Positions 1-9,268 of a stretch of 64,000 nucleotides of DNA are shown one piece after another (the first letter of the stretch is position 1; the number at the start of each line of letters is the position of its first letter). The stretch is from an uncultured Methylomonas sp. Its GTDB lineage: Bacteria; Pseudomonadota; Gammaproteobacteria; Methylococcales; Methylomonadaceae. Position numbers and translations under genes: made by a program. The DNA lies in NCBI GenBank assembly GCA_936941155.1, contig CAKZJE010000048.1:1-64000 (forward strand). The letters run 5' to 3'. The notes under the pieces were generated by a model that saw nothing but the letters and a program-made list of their open reading frames with translations, did not search any database and was not told the DNA's origin.

Positions 1-110
1 GTGAGTTCATGTGTGAGTGGTGCTTTCTACTTATGTTGTTATTATAACTTGTTGAAGAAGGATACTTTCACAGTCTCGTAAGTAATTAAACTAAATTTTT
101 GCAGTGTTTT

Positions 111-154
111 GGAGTGCAAGCTTTGCTTGCCATGTCAAGTAAAGCTTACGCTCC
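111..154. repeat. Imperfect palindrome, 20-bp arms
   Basis: The two arms read GGAGTGCAAGCTTTGCTTG and, on the opposite strand, GGAGCGTAAGCTTTACTTG. They pair with a few mismatches around a CATG-containing centre. No T-run follows, so it looks like a dispersed palindrome rather than a terminator. Confidence 0.45.
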
Positions 155-404
155 CATATTTTGTAATCGCGCGAACCCTCCATTTGCTTTTTTGAGAATA
201 GAAATTGTAAGTCACAACAATTGAGTTGATATATTTCTCTCAACTGCGTGCCTGCTGATTTTTTAAACTCATTTAAAATTTTCAATCTCTTTAAAAAGCC
301 ACTGCAAAGCTAATCCTGCCAAAATTAAATTCTGTAAAAAAGTGATTGTCCTGTAAAATCTTATTCAGAAATTACACCCGTTAAGATTTTTTTTGAATTA
401 TTAT

Positions 405-433
405 TTGAAAAAAGACTTAGCATTATCTTTAAT
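405..433 (+). promoter_or_regulatory. Possible sigma-70 promoter for nusB
   Basis: TTGAAA and TTTAAT are separated by 17 bases and lie 25 bases before the nusB start. Both boxes are close to consensus, but the whole region is AT-rich, so chance matches are likely. Confidence 0.35.
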
Positions 434-458
434 AAATCAATAAGTTGAGAAAAAATTA

Positions 459-917
459 ATGAGTCAGGCAAAAACCAATGCGCGTCAATGTGCGGTACAA
501 GCTCTATATCAATGGCAAATGACAGGGCAAAACTTAAGCCTGATTGAAATCCAGTTTCACGAAGAAGAGCGATTAAAAGATGCGCAAAAAAGTTATTTTG
601 TGGAACTTTTTCATGGTGTGCCAAAGCAACTTGATGCGATTGACATGGCTTTAACAGAATTTGTGGATAGACCGGTTGATAAAATTGATCCAGTAGAACG
701 CGCAGTTTTGCGCATTGGCACTTATGAATTAATCAATCGCTTGGAAACTCCGTATCGCGTTATTATTAATGAGTCAGTTAATTTGGCTAAATATTTTGGC
801 GCGGATGGCAGTCATAAATATGTGAATGGCATTTTGGATAAAGTGGCGCAAAAAGTTCGTAGCACTGAAGTTCAGATGCGCCAACAAAAACAACAGAATC
901 AACAACCTAAAGCATAA
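459..917 (+). CDS. nusB: Transcription antitermination factor NusB
   Basis: NusB binds boxA RNA with S10 (NusE) and takes part in rRNA antitermination. The 152-residue product has the all-helical NusB fold signature: an N-terminal ARQCAVQALYQWQ helix, a central RPVDKIDPVERAVLRIGTYE segment and a C-terminal NGILDKVAQKVR segment. The length is near the usual 140-160. A short Gln/Lys-rich tail (about residues 140-152) extends past the domain. ThiL follows after 17 bases, so the two are probably co-transcribed, as is common for nusB-thiL-pgpA in gammaproteobacteria. Confidence 0.96.
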   Translation: MSQAKTNARQCAVQALYQWQMTGQNLSLIEIQFHEEERLKDAQKSYFVELFHGVPKQLDAIDMALTEFVDRPVDKIDPVERAVLRIGTYELINRLETPYRVIINESVNLAKYFGADGSHKYVNGILDKVAQKVRSTEVQMRQQKQQNQQPKA

Positions 918-934
918 GCCATTTTCCCTTCGTT

Positions 935-1870
935 ATGTCTCTGTCTGAATTTGGTTTAATCGAGCGTTTCTTTGCTCAGCAACCGTTAAAAAACCCTCAT
1001 AATCGTTTAGGCATTGGTGATGATTGCGCGTTGCTGGAAATTCCCGCAGGTTATCAATTGGCTGTCACCACCGACACGATGGTAGAAAATGTGCATTTTT
1101 TTAAGGATGCCAATCCACAGCAGTTAGGGCATAAGCTGTTGGCGGTGAATTTAAGTGATTTAGCCAGTATGGGCGCACAGCCTTTTGCCGTAACCTTGGC
1201 TTTAACCTTGCCGAAAGTTGATGAAACATGGCTGGCTGGGTTTTCTAAAGGTTTTTTGGATTTGGCACACCACTATAATGTTGATTTAATCGGTGGCGAT
1301 ACCACAAAAGGACATCTAACTTTGACCGTGCAAGCGTTAGGTTTAGCGCCAAAAGGTTTAGCGATGCAACGCTCAGCAGCAAAAGTGGGAGATTTGATTT
1401 ATCTAACGGGTTGTCTAGGTGATGCCGGATTAGGTTTGAAAATCGAGCAAGGTTATCAGTGCGCTAATCCTGAACAAGCCTTACAACAGTTTCATCAACC
1501 TTTGCCGTGTGTGGCGCAAGGACTAGCATTAAGAGACATTGCTAACGCCTGCATTGATGTTTCCGATGGATTAGCTGCCGATTTAGGGCATATTTTGGAA
1601 AAAAGTGGCGTTGGTGCAACTATTAATAGTGATGCGCTGCCGTTGTCTAAAGCAGTAAAAACCTATCTTGCTGAAACGGACGATTGGCGAATGCCTTTAA
1701 CAGCGGGCGATGATTATCAACTTTGCTTTACGATTAGCCCTGAAAAGATTGCTGATTTAACGATTGAGTGTTGGCAAATCGGCGTTATTGAAGCAACAGC
1801 AGGTCTGCGAGTTTTACGGTCAGGACACATTGAAACATTAGAGGTACAAGGCTTTGAACATTTTTCTTGA
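935..1870 (+). CDS. thiL: Thiamine-monophosphate kinase
   Basis: ThiL phosphorylates thiamine monophosphate to thiamine diphosphate with ATP, the last step of thiamine cofactor synthesis in the cytoplasm. The 311-residue product shows the AIR-synthase/ThiL family features: IGDDCALL near residue 27, the TTDTMVENVHF metal/ATP loop, NLSDLASMGAQP, GGDTTKG and a C-terminal IDVSDGLAADLGHI plus TAGDDYQL. The length is typical. It lies between nusB and pgpA, and its last 17 bases overlap the pgpA start, which suggests translational coupling. Confidence 0.96.
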   Translation: MSLSEFGLIERFFAQQPLKNPHNRLGIGDDCALLEIPAGYQLAVTTDTMVENVHFFKDANPQQLGHKLLAVNLSDLASMGAQPFAVTLALTLPKVDETWLAGFSKGFLDLAHHYNVDLIGGDTTKGHLTLTVQALGLAPKGLAMQRSAAKVGDLIYLTGCLGDAGLGLKIEQGYQCANPEQALQQFHQPLPCVAQGLALRDIANACIDVSDGLAADLGHILEKSGVGATINSDALPLSKAVKTYLAETDDWRMPLTAGDDYQLCFTISPEKIADLTIECWQIGVIEATAGLRVLRSGHIETLEVQGFEHFS

Positions 1871-2348
1871 GAATTACGGTAACAGCAAATTAACCCCAAA
1901 ACAAATTTTGACTGATCCGGTTTTGTTTTTGGCATTTGGGTTTGGTTCGGGTTTAGTGAAAAAAGCCCCCGGCACAATGGGAACAGTGGCGGCGATTCCG
2001 GTTTATTTATTCTGTGTGCAATTTAATTTCTGGATTTATGCGGGATTAACTTTAATTGCGACAGTTGCCGGCGTGTGGATTTGTGATATTGCGGCAAAAA
2101 AATTGGACGAGCATGATTTTGGCGGCATTGTTTGGGACGAAGTTGCAGGTTATTTGATTACCATGTTGTTTGTGCCGTTCTCATGGCAGGCGTTATTACT
2201 CGGATTTGTGTTGTTTCGCGTGTTTGATATTGTCAAACCGCAACCGATTAAATGGATTGATGCAAAAGTGACAGGCGGTTTAGGGATTATGCTAGATGAT
2301 GTGTTAGCAGGCGTGTTTGCTGGGTTGGTCGCATGGTTTTTGCTGTAA
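1854..2348 (+). CDS. pgpA: Phosphatidylglycerophosphatase A
   Basis: PgpA removes phosphate from phosphatidylglycerophosphate to give phosphatidylglycerol at the inner membrane. The 164-residue product has GFGSGLVKKAPGTMGT near residue 27, then a hydrophobic run, the acidic motif DIAAKKLDEHDFGGIVWDE (about residues 77-95) and a final FRVFDIVKPQPIKWID segment, all typical of the family. The start chosen is TTG at 1854, overlapping thiL by 17 bases; a later start would remove part of the N-terminal arm. It is the third gene of the nusB-thiL-pgpA unit. Confidence 0.93.
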   Translation: MNIFLENYGNSKLTPKQILTDPVLFLAFGFGSGLVKKAPGTMGTVAAIPVYLFCVQFNFWIYAGLTLIATVAGVWICDIAAKKLDEHDFGGIVWDEVAGYLITMLFVPFSWQALLLGFVLFRVFDIVKPQPIKWIDAKVTGGLGIMLDDVLAGVFAGLVAWFLL

Positions 2349-2404
2349 AAATGTTAATCAATCCAAACTTTTTAACACTAATTCACTGAAAACTAAATAA
2401 TAGC

Positions 2405-2432
2405 TTGCTAATTTTAAATAATTCTTTATAAT
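2405..2432 (+). promoter_or_regulatory. Promoter of the initiator tRNA
   Basis: TTGCTA (2405-2410) and a perfect TATAAT (2427-2432) are separated by 16 bases. The tRNA begins 12 bases past the -10 box. Confidence 0.6.
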
Positions 2433-2444
2433 AGCTAAATCAAT

Positions 2445-2521
<77 letters not shown>

Positions 2522-2531
2522 GATTTTTAAG

Positions 2532-2555
2532 AACCCCTTTATGGGGTTTTTTGTT
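2532..2555 (+). terminator. Rho-independent terminator after tRNA-fMet
   Basis: Stem AACCCC/GGGGTT with a 5-base loop is followed by a run of T with one G. It would end, or partly end, the tRNA transcript; read-through into rimP is possible. Confidence 0.75.
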
Positions 2556-2602
2556 TTCTAGGACTTTTAAAAATCCTAAAAATTTTATGTAGTTATCAAT
2601 AG

Positions 2603-2622
2603 AAGGGCCTATGGCTCTTTTT
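2603..2622 (+). terminator. Weak hairpin plus T-run before rimP
   Basis: AGGGCC and GGCTCT pair with one G-T, with a TAT loop, and are followed by seven T. It may attenuate read-through from the tRNA promoter into the rimP operon. Confidence 0.3.
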
Positions 2623-2649
2623 TTATGTGTGAAATAAAGTGAGAAAAGC

Positions 2650-3135
2650 ATGAAACAGGCTCCTGAGCATTTGCTGAACCTAATTGAACCTATCGTAACG
2701 GGGTTAGGTTATGAGTGCGTGGGCATCGAATATAACCCGCATCCCCAGCACGGATTGTTACGAATTTATATTGATAAAGAAAATGGGATTTTGGTCGATG
2801 ACTGTAGCAAAGTCAGTCACCAAGTCAGCGGTGTGCTTGATGTTGAAGATCCAATTCAAGGTAATTATCACTTAGAAGTTTCATCACCCGGCGCGAATAG
2901 ACCTTTATTTAAAGTTGCGCAGTTTGAACAATTTATTGGCAAAACTGTCACAGTGAGTTTATTTAAAGCCATCAATAGCCGCCGCAAAATTACTGCTCTG
3001 ATTCAAAAAGTTGAAGGAGACATTATTTTTCTAGCCGAAGCACAGCAGCTTTTTGAAATCCCGTTTACCGCAATGAGCAAAGCTCAATTAGTGCCTGATT
3101 ATTTACTCGAAAAAGGAGGTCGTAGTGGCAAATAA
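2650..3135 (+). CDS. rimP: Ribosome maturation factor RimP
   Basis: RimP assists late 30S subunit maturation. The 161-residue product has the family's two-domain form: an N-terminal alpha/beta domain with GLGYECVGIEY and LLRIYIDKENG (residues about 19-50), the segment DDCSKVSHQVSGVLDVEDPI, the motif YHLEVSSPGANRPL, and an SH3-like C-terminal part. The length is normal (about 150). It starts the rimP-nusA-infB-rbfA operon and overlaps nusA by 11 bases. Confidence 0.95.
   Translation: MKQAPEHLLNLIEPIVTGLGYECVGIEYNPHPQHGLLRIYIDKENGILVDDCSKVSHQVSGVLDVEDPIQGNYHLEVSSPGANRPLFKVAQFEQFIGKTVTVSLFKAINSRRKITALIQKVEGDIIFLAEAQQLFEIPFTAMSKAQLVPDYLLEKGGRSGK
3113..3120 (+). promoter_or_regulatory. Full Shine-Dalgarno for nusA
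   Basis: AAGGAGGT lies four bases before the GTG at 3125, inside the end of rimP. It settles the nusA start on the GTG codon. Confidence 0.85.
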
Positions 3136-4639
3136 AGAAATTTTATTAGTAGTTGATGTTTTTGCTAATGAAAAAGAAATTGATAAAAATATTGTTTTTC
3201 AAGCAATGGAGTCTGCATTGGAAGCAGCGGCGGTAAAACGCCATGAAAATCGCATTAGAGCTAGAGTTTCTATCAATCGGCAAACAGGCGATTATGATAC
3301 GTTTAGACGTTGGGAAGTAGTTGCGCCAAACGACAAAGTTGATGGCGATGTAGAACTTCCTGGTTCACAAATTTTATTAGAAGTAGCGCAGTTAGACGAT
3401 CCGAATATTCAAGTTGGTGATTTTGTTGAAGAACAAATTGAGTCTGTGGCATTTTGTCGGATTGCAGCGCAAACGGCTAAGCAAGTTATTATTCACAAAA
3501 TCAGAGAAGCTGAGCGCAATAAAATTGTCATGGCTTATAAAAGCCGTGTCGGTGATTTGATTACTGGTATCGTTAAACGGATTGAAAAAGGCAGTATTTA
3601 TCTGGATTTAGGTGGTCATGTTGAAGCGTATATCGCTAAAGAAGATATGATTCCTAGAGAATCGGTGCGCGTTGGCGATAGAATTCGTGGCTATTTAAAA
3701 GATGTGCGCCCTGAAATACGCGGGCCGCAGTTATTTGTGAGCCGTACCGCGCCGGAATTATTAATTGCGTTATTCCGTTTAGAAGTGCCTGAAGTGGGCG
3801 AAGGCATGATTCAAGTGATGGGAGCAGCGCGTGATCCGGGCTCGCGTGCTAAAATTGCAGTGAAAGGCAACGACCCGCGTTTAGACCCAGTGGGCGCATG
3901 TGTTGGAATGCGTGGTTCGCGCGTGCAATCAGTGACCAATGAATTAGCCGGCGAGCGGATTGATATTATTTTATGGAATCCAAACGATGCGCAATTTGTG
4001 ATTAATGCGATGTCACCTGCGGAAATTCAGTCAATTGTTGTCGATGAAGATAAACATAGTATGGATGTGGCGGTTGCAACCGACAATCTTTCACAAGCGA
4101 TTGGACGTGGCGGGCAAAATGTACGCTTGGCAACGCAATTAACCGGATGGGAATTAAACGTTTTAGACGCTGCCAAAGTTGAGCAAGATAGCGACGCGGC
4201 AACTTCTAAAATCGCACTAGTATTCATGGAACAATTGGATGTTGATGAAGAAATAGCAAAAATTTTGGCAGAGGTAGGATTTACCAGCGTTGAAGAAATT
4301 GCTTATGTGCCTGTTGATGAAATGATAGAAATTGAAGGTTTTGATGAAGAATTAGTCGAAACCTTAAAAAGACGGGCAAAAGATTCACTGTTAATTAGTG
4401 CCATTGCCTCAGAAGAAAAAATAGAAACAGCAGAGCCCGCCGCAGATTTATTGAATATGGAAGGGATGGATACTGATTTGGCTTATGAATTAGCAAGTCA
4501 AGGTATTATCACAATGGATGATTTAGCGGAACAGGCAATTGATGATTTGTTAGGATTTGCTGGCATGGATAAAGAACGAGCAAGCGTGCTGATTATGAAA
4601 GCGCGTGAGCCGTGGTTTACAACGGAACAGAACACATAG
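3125..4639 (+). CDS. nusA: Transcription termination/antitermination protein NusA
   Basis: NusA binds RNA polymerase and nascent RNA and controls pausing, termination and antitermination. The 504-residue product has the full proteobacterial layout: polymerase-binding N-terminal domain (1-130), S1 domain (about 135-200, GDLITGIVKRIEKG), two KH domains (about 205-345, including GMRGSRVQSV and SQAIGRGGQNVRLA), and two acidic helix-hairpin-helix repeats at the C-terminus (about 365-500). The length matches E. coli NusA (495). GTG start with a strong ribosome site. infB follows after 9 bases. Confidence 0.97.
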   Translation: MANKEILLVVDVFANEKEIDKNIVFQAMESALEAAAVKRHENRIRARVSINRQTGDYDTFRRWEVVAPNDKVDGDVELPGSQILLEVAQLDDPNIQVGDFVEEQIESVAFCRIAAQTAKQVIIHKIREAERNKIVMAYKSRVGDLITGIVKRIEKGSIYLDLGGHVEAYIAKEDMIPRESVRVGDRIRGYLKDVRPEIRGPQLFVSRTAPELLIALFRLEVPEVGEGMIQVMGAARDPGSRAKIAVKGNDPRLDPVGACVGMRGSRVQSVTNELAGERIDIILWNPNDAQFVINAMSPAEIQSIVVDEDKHSMDVAVATDNLSQAIGRGGQNVRLATQLTGWELNVLDAAKVEQDSDAATSKIALVFMEQLDVDEEIAKILAEVGFTSVEEIAYVPVDEMIEIEGFDEELVETLKRRAKDSLLISAIASEEKIETAEPAADLLNMEGMDTDLAYELASQGIITMDDLAEQAIDDLLGFAGMDKERASVLIMKAREPWFTTEQNT

Positions 4640-4648
4640 GGGGGCGAA

Positions 4649-7483
4649 ATGAGTAATAAAACAGTACGAGAATTAGCAGAGGTAGTAGGGATTCCTCTTG
4701 AGCGTTTATTGGAGCAGTTAGCCGAGGCTGGTCTAAAAGTAGATGCCCCCGATGAAATTGTTGACGAAGAAGAAAAAACCAAATTGTTGGCGCATTTGCG
4801 TAAACGGCATGGCAAAACGGAAGATGAAGCGGGCGCAGGTGCACCAACGCGCGTGACTTTAAAACGCCGCAAAGTCAGTGAGCTAAAACAAGCCTCAGTG
4901 CCGGGTAGCTCTACAAAAGTGATTAGCGTTGAAGTGCGCAAGAAAAAAACCTATATCAAACGTGAAACGGTTGACAGTATTGAAACAAAAGAAAAACCTG
5001 CTGTTTCTGAGCAACCTGTCGTAACCCCCACTGTATCAATAGAACCAGCAGAAAAAATAGTTGTGGTTGAAAATACTGAAATTAAAGCAGTACAAGAAAC
5101 ACCTGTTATTAGTGAGCAGCCAGTGCCAGTGAAAACCGAGCAAGAATTAGCTGAAGAACAGCGTAAGAACGAAGAGCTGGCTTTAGAACAGCAGAAAAAA
5201 GAAGCAGAGCAAAAAGAGCGCGAACGCAAAGAGCGTTTGGAAGAGTCTGTGCAAAGAAATGCTGATAAAGTCAGAAAAATGGCAGAAGCTAAACAGCAAA
5301 CTCTGCATAAGAAAAAACAGCCTCCGCGTAAACCTGCGGACGCTGGGCGAACACCTGCTACTGCTAATCCAGCAGCAGCGGCGACACCTGCACCTGCAAA
5401 CACAGGCAGACCTGCTCCACAAAATCGTGGCGCGGCAGCAGCACCTGCAAATGACGCACGTCCTGGAAAAACCACAGCGCATCGAGATGCACCAGCAGGT
5501 CGTGACGCACCCAGCGGCGGTAAAGCTTCTGCGGGTCGCGGTGGTGGATTTGCTGGACGCGGCGGTGGTGGTGGCGGTTCACTGGCAATCTTGGATGAAT
5601 TTGCAGAACGGGAAATGGGCGCAGGTCGCCGCTCGAAAGGTAAAAAACCAAAACAAAAAGCGCGTACTAATACCCCAGTAAGCGAAGCAAAACATCAGTT
5701 TGAAATGCCGGTTGCGCCTACCATCAAAGAAGTCACTGTTCCTGAGCATATTCTGGTTTCTGACTTAGCGCAAAAAATGAGCGTGAAAGTCGCGGAAGTG
5801 ATTAAACACTTGATGAAACTGGGGATTATGGCAACCATCAACCAAAGCATTGACCAAGAAACGGCAGTGATTTTGGTGGAAGAAATGGGTCACAAAGCCA
5901 TCATGCAAAGTGAAGATGACTTTGAGCAAGAAATGTTGGCAGCGGTTGAAAATACTGTTGATGACAGAGAATTGCATAGCCGTGCACCGATTGTCACCAT
6001 CATGGGACACGTCGATCATGGTAAAACTTCTTTACTCGATTACATTCGTAAAACGCGCGTGGCAGCAGGCGAAGCGGGTGGTATTACGCAACATATTGGC
6101 GCGTATCAAGTTAAAACCGATCATGGCGCAGTGACATTCCTCGATACACCCGGACACGCGGCGTTTACCGCTATGCGGGCACGGGGTGCAGAAATCACTG
6201 ACGTAGTTATCGTGGTGGTGGCAGCCGATGATGGGGTGATGCCACAAACTAAAGAAGCGGTAGAACATGCCCGCGCAGCCAATGTGCCTATCATTGTCGC
6301 GATTAACAAAATTGATAAACCGGCTGCAAATCCTGAAAAAGTGATGCAAGAGTTGGCAACTATCAATGTGTTGTCAGAAGAATGGGGCGGTGATGTTCAA
6401 TTCTTGAAAATCTCAGCTAAAACAGGCGAAGGCGTTAATGAACTGATTGAAGCTTTGATTTTGCAGTCAGAAATTTTAGAACTGAAAGCTCCTGTTGAAG
6501 GCAATGCTTCTGGTTTAGTGATTGAATCACGTCTGGATAAAGGTCGCGGTGCGGTTGCAACCGTATTGGTACAAAAAGGCACGTTGAATAAAGGCGAGTT
6601 TGTACTGTGCGGACATGAATATGGTCGCGTTAGAGCGATGTTTAATGAAACAGGCAAAGCCATTAAAACCGCAGGTCCTTGTGCGCCAGTGGAAATTCTA
6701 GGTTTATCCGGCACTCCCAATGCTGGCGACCGCTTTATCGTGGTACAAAACGAAAGAGTGGCGCGTGAGTTAGCAGAACATCGTGAAGATAAGAGCAAAT
6801 CCACACGTCATGCAGCGCAACAAGCTTCGAAATTGGATGAGGTTTTCTCCAAAATGGCGGCGGGTGAAACTGCAAGCGTTAATTTAGTGATTAAAACCGA
6901 CGTGCAAGGTAGTTTGGAAGCCTTACGCGGTGCATTGGTGAACTTGTCCACACCAGAAGTCGAAGTGAAATGCGTTTATGGCGGCGTAGGTGGGATTACT
7001 GAAAGTGATGCAAACCTTGCGTTAGCTGCGGGAGCTATTTTAATGGGCTTCAACGTGCGTGCTGATGCGACTGCACGGAAAATGATTGAAGAAAAAGGCA
7101 TTGATTTACATTATTACAGCATTATTTACGATGCGATTGATGAGGTAAAACGTGCCATTAATGGTATGTTAGCTCCTGATATTCATGAAAAAATTGTCGG
7201 TCTTGCCGAAGTGCGTGATGTATTCCGTTCACCTAAATTCGGTTTGATTGCCGGTTGTATGGTAGTTGATGGTTTTGTGAAACGGAATTTACCGATTCGG
7301 GTATTGCGTAATAACGTGGTTATTTTTGAAGGTCAGCTCGAATCGTTACGTCGTTTCAAAGATGATGCTGCTGAAGTCAAAATGGGCATGGAATGTGGTA
7401 TCGGCGTGAAAAACTACAACGATGTGAAAGTTGGCGATCAGATTGAAGTGTTTGAACGTTTTGAAGTTAAACGGGAAATCTAG
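4649..7483 (+). CDS. infB: Translation initiation factor IF-2
   Basis: IF-2 is the GTPase that places fMet-tRNA on the 30S subunit and promotes subunit joining. The 944-residue product is the long form: an N-terminal IF2_N segment (1-50), a Lys/Glu-rich charged region (about 75-220), an Ala/Pro/Gly/Arg-rich low-complexity linker (about 225-315), a second IF2_N-like domain near 360-415, the G domain with GHVDHGKTS at 453-461, DTPGH and NKID, then domains II, III and the C-terminal fMet-tRNA-binding domain. The start has GGGGCG upstream. rbfA follows after 3 bases. Confidence 0.97.
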   Translation: MSNKTVRELAEVVGIPLERLLEQLAEAGLKVDAPDEIVDEEEKTKLLAHLRKRHGKTEDEAGAGAPTRVTLKRRKVSELKQASVPGSSTKVISVEVRKKKTYIKRETVDSIETKEKPAVSEQPVVTPTVSIEPAEKIVVVENTEIKAVQETPVISEQPVPVKTEQELAEEQRKNEELALEQQKKEAEQKERERKERLEESVQRNADKVRKMAEAKQQTLHKKKQPPRKPADAGRTPATANPAAAATPAPANTGRPAPQNRGAAAAPANDARPGKTTAHRDAPAGRDAPSGGKASAGRGGGFAGRGGGGGGSLAILDEFAEREMGAGRRSKGKKPKQKARTNTPVSEAKHQFEMPVAPTIKEVTVPEHILVSDLAQKMSVKVAEVIKHLMKLGIMATINQSIDQETAVILVEEMGHKAIMQSEDDFEQEMLAAVENTVDDRELHSRAPIVTIMGHVDHGKTSLLDYIRKTRVAAGEAGGITQHIGAYQVKTDHGAVTFLDTPGHAAFTAMRARGAEITDVVIVVVAADDGVMPQTKEAVEHARAANVPIIVAINKIDKPAANPEKVMQELATINVLSEEWGGDVQFLKISAKTGEGVNELIEALILQSEILELKAPVEGNASGLVIESRLDKGRGAVATVLVQKGTLNKGEFVLCGHEYGRVRAMFNETGKAIKTAGPCAPVEILGLSGTPNAGDRFIVVQNERVARELAEHREDKSKSTRHAAQQASKLDEVFSKMAAGETASVNLVIKTDVQGSLEALRGALVNLSTPEVEVKCVYGGVGGITESDANLALAAGAILMGFNVRADATARKMIEEKGIDLHYYSIIYDAIDEVKRAINGMLAPDIHEKIVGLAEVRDVFRSPKFGLIAGCMVVDGFVKRNLPIRVLRNNVVIFEGQLESLRRFKDDAAEVKMGMECGIGVKNYNDVKVGDQIEVFERFEVKREI

Positions 7484-7486
7484 TTA

Positions 7487-7858
7487 ATGGCAAGAGAATT
7501 TGGTCGTAGCGACCGCGTTTCTTCACAGATGCAAAAAGAGTTGGCGGCGGTGTTGCAACGCGACATCGCTGACCCGCGTTTGGGTTTTATCACCATTAAT
7601 GAAGTGGTGCTGACGAAAGATTTGTCGTATGCCAAGATTTACGTCACCGTTTTGAATACCGATGAAGAGGGAAAAAAGGCGCAAACGAAGTTATTAAACG
7701 AGTTAGCTCCAATGATTCGGCATTATGTGGCGAAACGTATGAAGTTGCGGCATATTTCTGAGTTTCGTTTTTTGTATGACAATTCGTTTGATACTGGGAT
7801 GCGGGTGGCGGAGTTGTTGAGTGATTTGCCGAAACTTCCTGAAAGTGATGAAGAATAA
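7487..7858 (+). CDS. rbfA: 30S ribosome-binding factor RbfA
   Basis: RbfA is a cold-shock-linked 30S maturation factor with a type-II KH fold. The 123-residue product carries the expected N-terminal FGRSDRVSSQMQKELA, DPRLGFITINEVVLTKDLSYAKIYVTV in pieces, and LKLRHISEFRFLYDNSFD-like motifs near the end. In most gammaproteobacteria truB follows at once; here four other genes intervene before truB. Confidence 0.95.
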   Translation: MAREFGRSDRVSSQMQKELAAVLQRDIADPRLGFITINEVVLTKDLSYAKIYVTVLNTDEEGKKAQTKLLNELAPMIRHYVAKRMKLRHISEFRFLYDNSFDTGMRVAELLSDLPKLPESDEE

Positions 7859-7870
7859 CAGGAGCTTGCA

Positions 7871-8101
7871 ATGGAATATTTAGTGAATTTGCATATTGAA
7901 AAATTGCCAGAAGGTTTTTATCTAGCGACTTCGGATGATGTGCAAGGTTTGGTAGCGCAAGGCAAAACGCTAGAAGAAACTTTAACTATTGCGGCTGATG
8001 TTGCTAAACAACTATTGCAAGCTCAAAAAGAACGTAACATTTTGTTTCCTCTTAAAACGATAGCCGATTCTTTTGACTATTCTTTGGTTGTGAACGGTTG
8101 A
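7871..8101 (+). CDS. hicB: HicB-like antitoxin (DUF1902 type)
   Basis: A 76-residue protein with the HicB N-terminal fold: MEYLVNLHIEKLPEGFYLATS, then DVQGLVAQGKTLEETL and a helix. HicB-type antitoxins neutralise the HicA RNase. This one lacks a clear C-terminal DNA-binding domain, so it resembles the short DUF1902 form. The ribosome site AGGAG lies 12 bases after rbfA ends, and hicA starts one base after the stop. Antitoxin first and toxin second is the less common order for hicAB but is well known. Confidence 0.8.
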   Translation: MEYLVNLHIEKLPEGFYLATSDDVQGLVAQGKTLEETLTIAADVAKQLLQAQKERNILFPLKTIADSFDYSLVVNG

Positions 8102-8102
8102 G

Positions 8103-8327
8103 ATGGGGCAGCTAAGCGGTTTTCGCTATCGTGACATTATTGCACGGTTGAAACAGTTAGGTTTTAAACTCGATAGACAAGCGGCTGGTAGTCATGAAAT
8201 CTGGTATAACGCAGACACTAATTCTTATACTACGATTCCTAAGCATTCAGGCGATATGCCAGAAGGCACTTTACGCGCAATTTTGAAACAAGCCGGTATT
8301 TCAGTGAATGAGTTTGTTGGCAAATAA
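8103..8327 (+). CDS. hicA: HicA-type mRNA interferase toxin
   Basis: HicA toxins have a double-stranded-RNA-binding-like fold and cut mRNA using a conserved His. The 74-residue product reads FRYRDIIARLKQLGF, then GSHEIW with the candidate catalytic H31, then IPKHSGDMPEGTLRAILKQ, which are the family motifs. The length is typical. It is coupled to the upstream hicB by a one-base gap and lies inside the translation-factor operon. Confidence 0.85.
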   Translation: MGQLSGFRYRDIIARLKQLGFKLDRQAAGSHEIWYNADTNSYTTIPKHSGDMPEGTLRAILKQAGISVNEFVGK

Positions 8328-8333
8328 AAGTAA

Positions 8334-9209
8334 ATGGCACGGAAAAAAGCAAGTAATGGCTTACCAACTTTTGATGAGCTTCTTATTCCAACAGTTAAAG
8401 CACTTCAAGAACTAGGAGGCTCAGGTTCAATTGAAGAGATTAATAGCAAAGTTTATGTTATTGCTGAAATTTCCGATGAGATATTACAAATTCCGCACGG
8501 AGAGGAAGGTGCTGTCAGTGAAATTGATTATCGACTTGCATGGAGTAGAACCTATCTTAAAAAGTTTGGACTGCTTGAAAATTCATCACGAGGCATTTGG
8601 GCATTATCAAAAGCAGATATCGAAGTAACTACACTTGATTCTATTGAAATTGCTAGGTCAGTTAGAGAGCAAGAAAAATCAAAGCAACCGCCAAAAGCAT
8701 CAACTGACAAAATAGAACACGATGTTAAAGAGGAAATTGATAACACCGAAGAATGGAAGCAACAATTACTTGAGATTCTTTACAACATAACCCCCGCTGC
8801 TTTTGAGCGATTATCACAAAGACTTTTAAGAGAAAGTGGTTTTTTTCAAGTTGAAGTCACAGGAAAAGTGGGCGATGGTGGAATTGATGGCAAAGGAATT
8901 GTGAGAGTTAGCGGTCTGTTGAGTTTTCATGTTATTTTTCAATGTAAGCGTTATAAAGGCTCTGTTTCACCCAGTCAAATTCGGGACTTTAGAGGCGCAA
9001 TGCAAGGAAGGGCTGATAAAGGGCTTTTTATCACAACAGGTACATTCACGAGAGAAGCGATTAAAGAGGCAACTCGCGATGGCGCACCGCCTATTGATTT
9101 AATAGATGGCGAAATGCTTTGTGATAAGTTGAAAGAGTTGAAACTTGGTGTAGAAACAAAGCTAACCGAAACAGTTGATATAAAGAACGACTGGTTTAAT
9201 AACTTATAA
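8334..9209 (+). CDS. Mrr-type restriction endonuclease
   Basis: A 291-residue protein with an N-terminal winged-helix Mrr_N-like domain (about 8-105, ending GIWALS) and a C-terminal Mrr_cat PD-(D/E)XK nuclease domain (about 145-275). The catalytic residues are visible: GDGGIDG with D185 and Q203-C-K205 on the next strand. Mrr-type enzymes cut methylated or otherwise modified foreign DNA. It starts 6 bases after hicA, so it is probably in the same transcript. There is no cognate methylase next to it, as expected for a modification-dependent enzyme. Confidence 0.88.
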   Translation: MARKKASNGLPTFDELLIPTVKALQELGGSGSIEEINSKVYVIAEISDEILQIPHGEEGAVSEIDYRLAWSRTYLKKFGLLENSSRGIWALSKADIEVTTLDSIEIARSVREQEKSKQPPKASTDKIEHDVKEEIDNTEEWKQQLLEILYNITPAAFERLSQRLLRESGFFQVEVTGKVGDGGIDGKGIVRVSGLLSFHVIFQCKRYKGSVSPSQIRDFRGAMQGRADKGLFITTGTFTREAIKEATRDGAPPIDLIDGEMLCDKLKELKLGVETKLTETVDIKNDWFNNL

Positions 9210-9268
9210 TTTCTTAAATTCAATTAGCTCGGTAGTTTGTAAATGGAAAACTTGTGACACACTAAAAA

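Larger units (their letters stand above)
1..458. other. Gene-poor leader before nusB
   Basis: I see no gene here that I can support. The stretch is AT-rich. It holds one imperfect palindrome (about 111-154) and a promoter-like sequence just before nusB. The ribH gene that often precedes nusB in gammaproteobacteria is absent. A 64-codon minus-strand reading frame (91-285) runs through the palindrome and looks fortuitous. Confidence 0.5.

Noticed and set aside
91-285. 64-codon minus-strand open frame
   Set aside because: Its C-terminal third is the palindrome at 111-154, no ribosome site stands out and I recognise no family.
4951-5475. 174-codon open frame antisense to infB
   Set aside because: Mirrors the Ala/Pro/Glu-rich low-complexity region of infB; a composition shadow.
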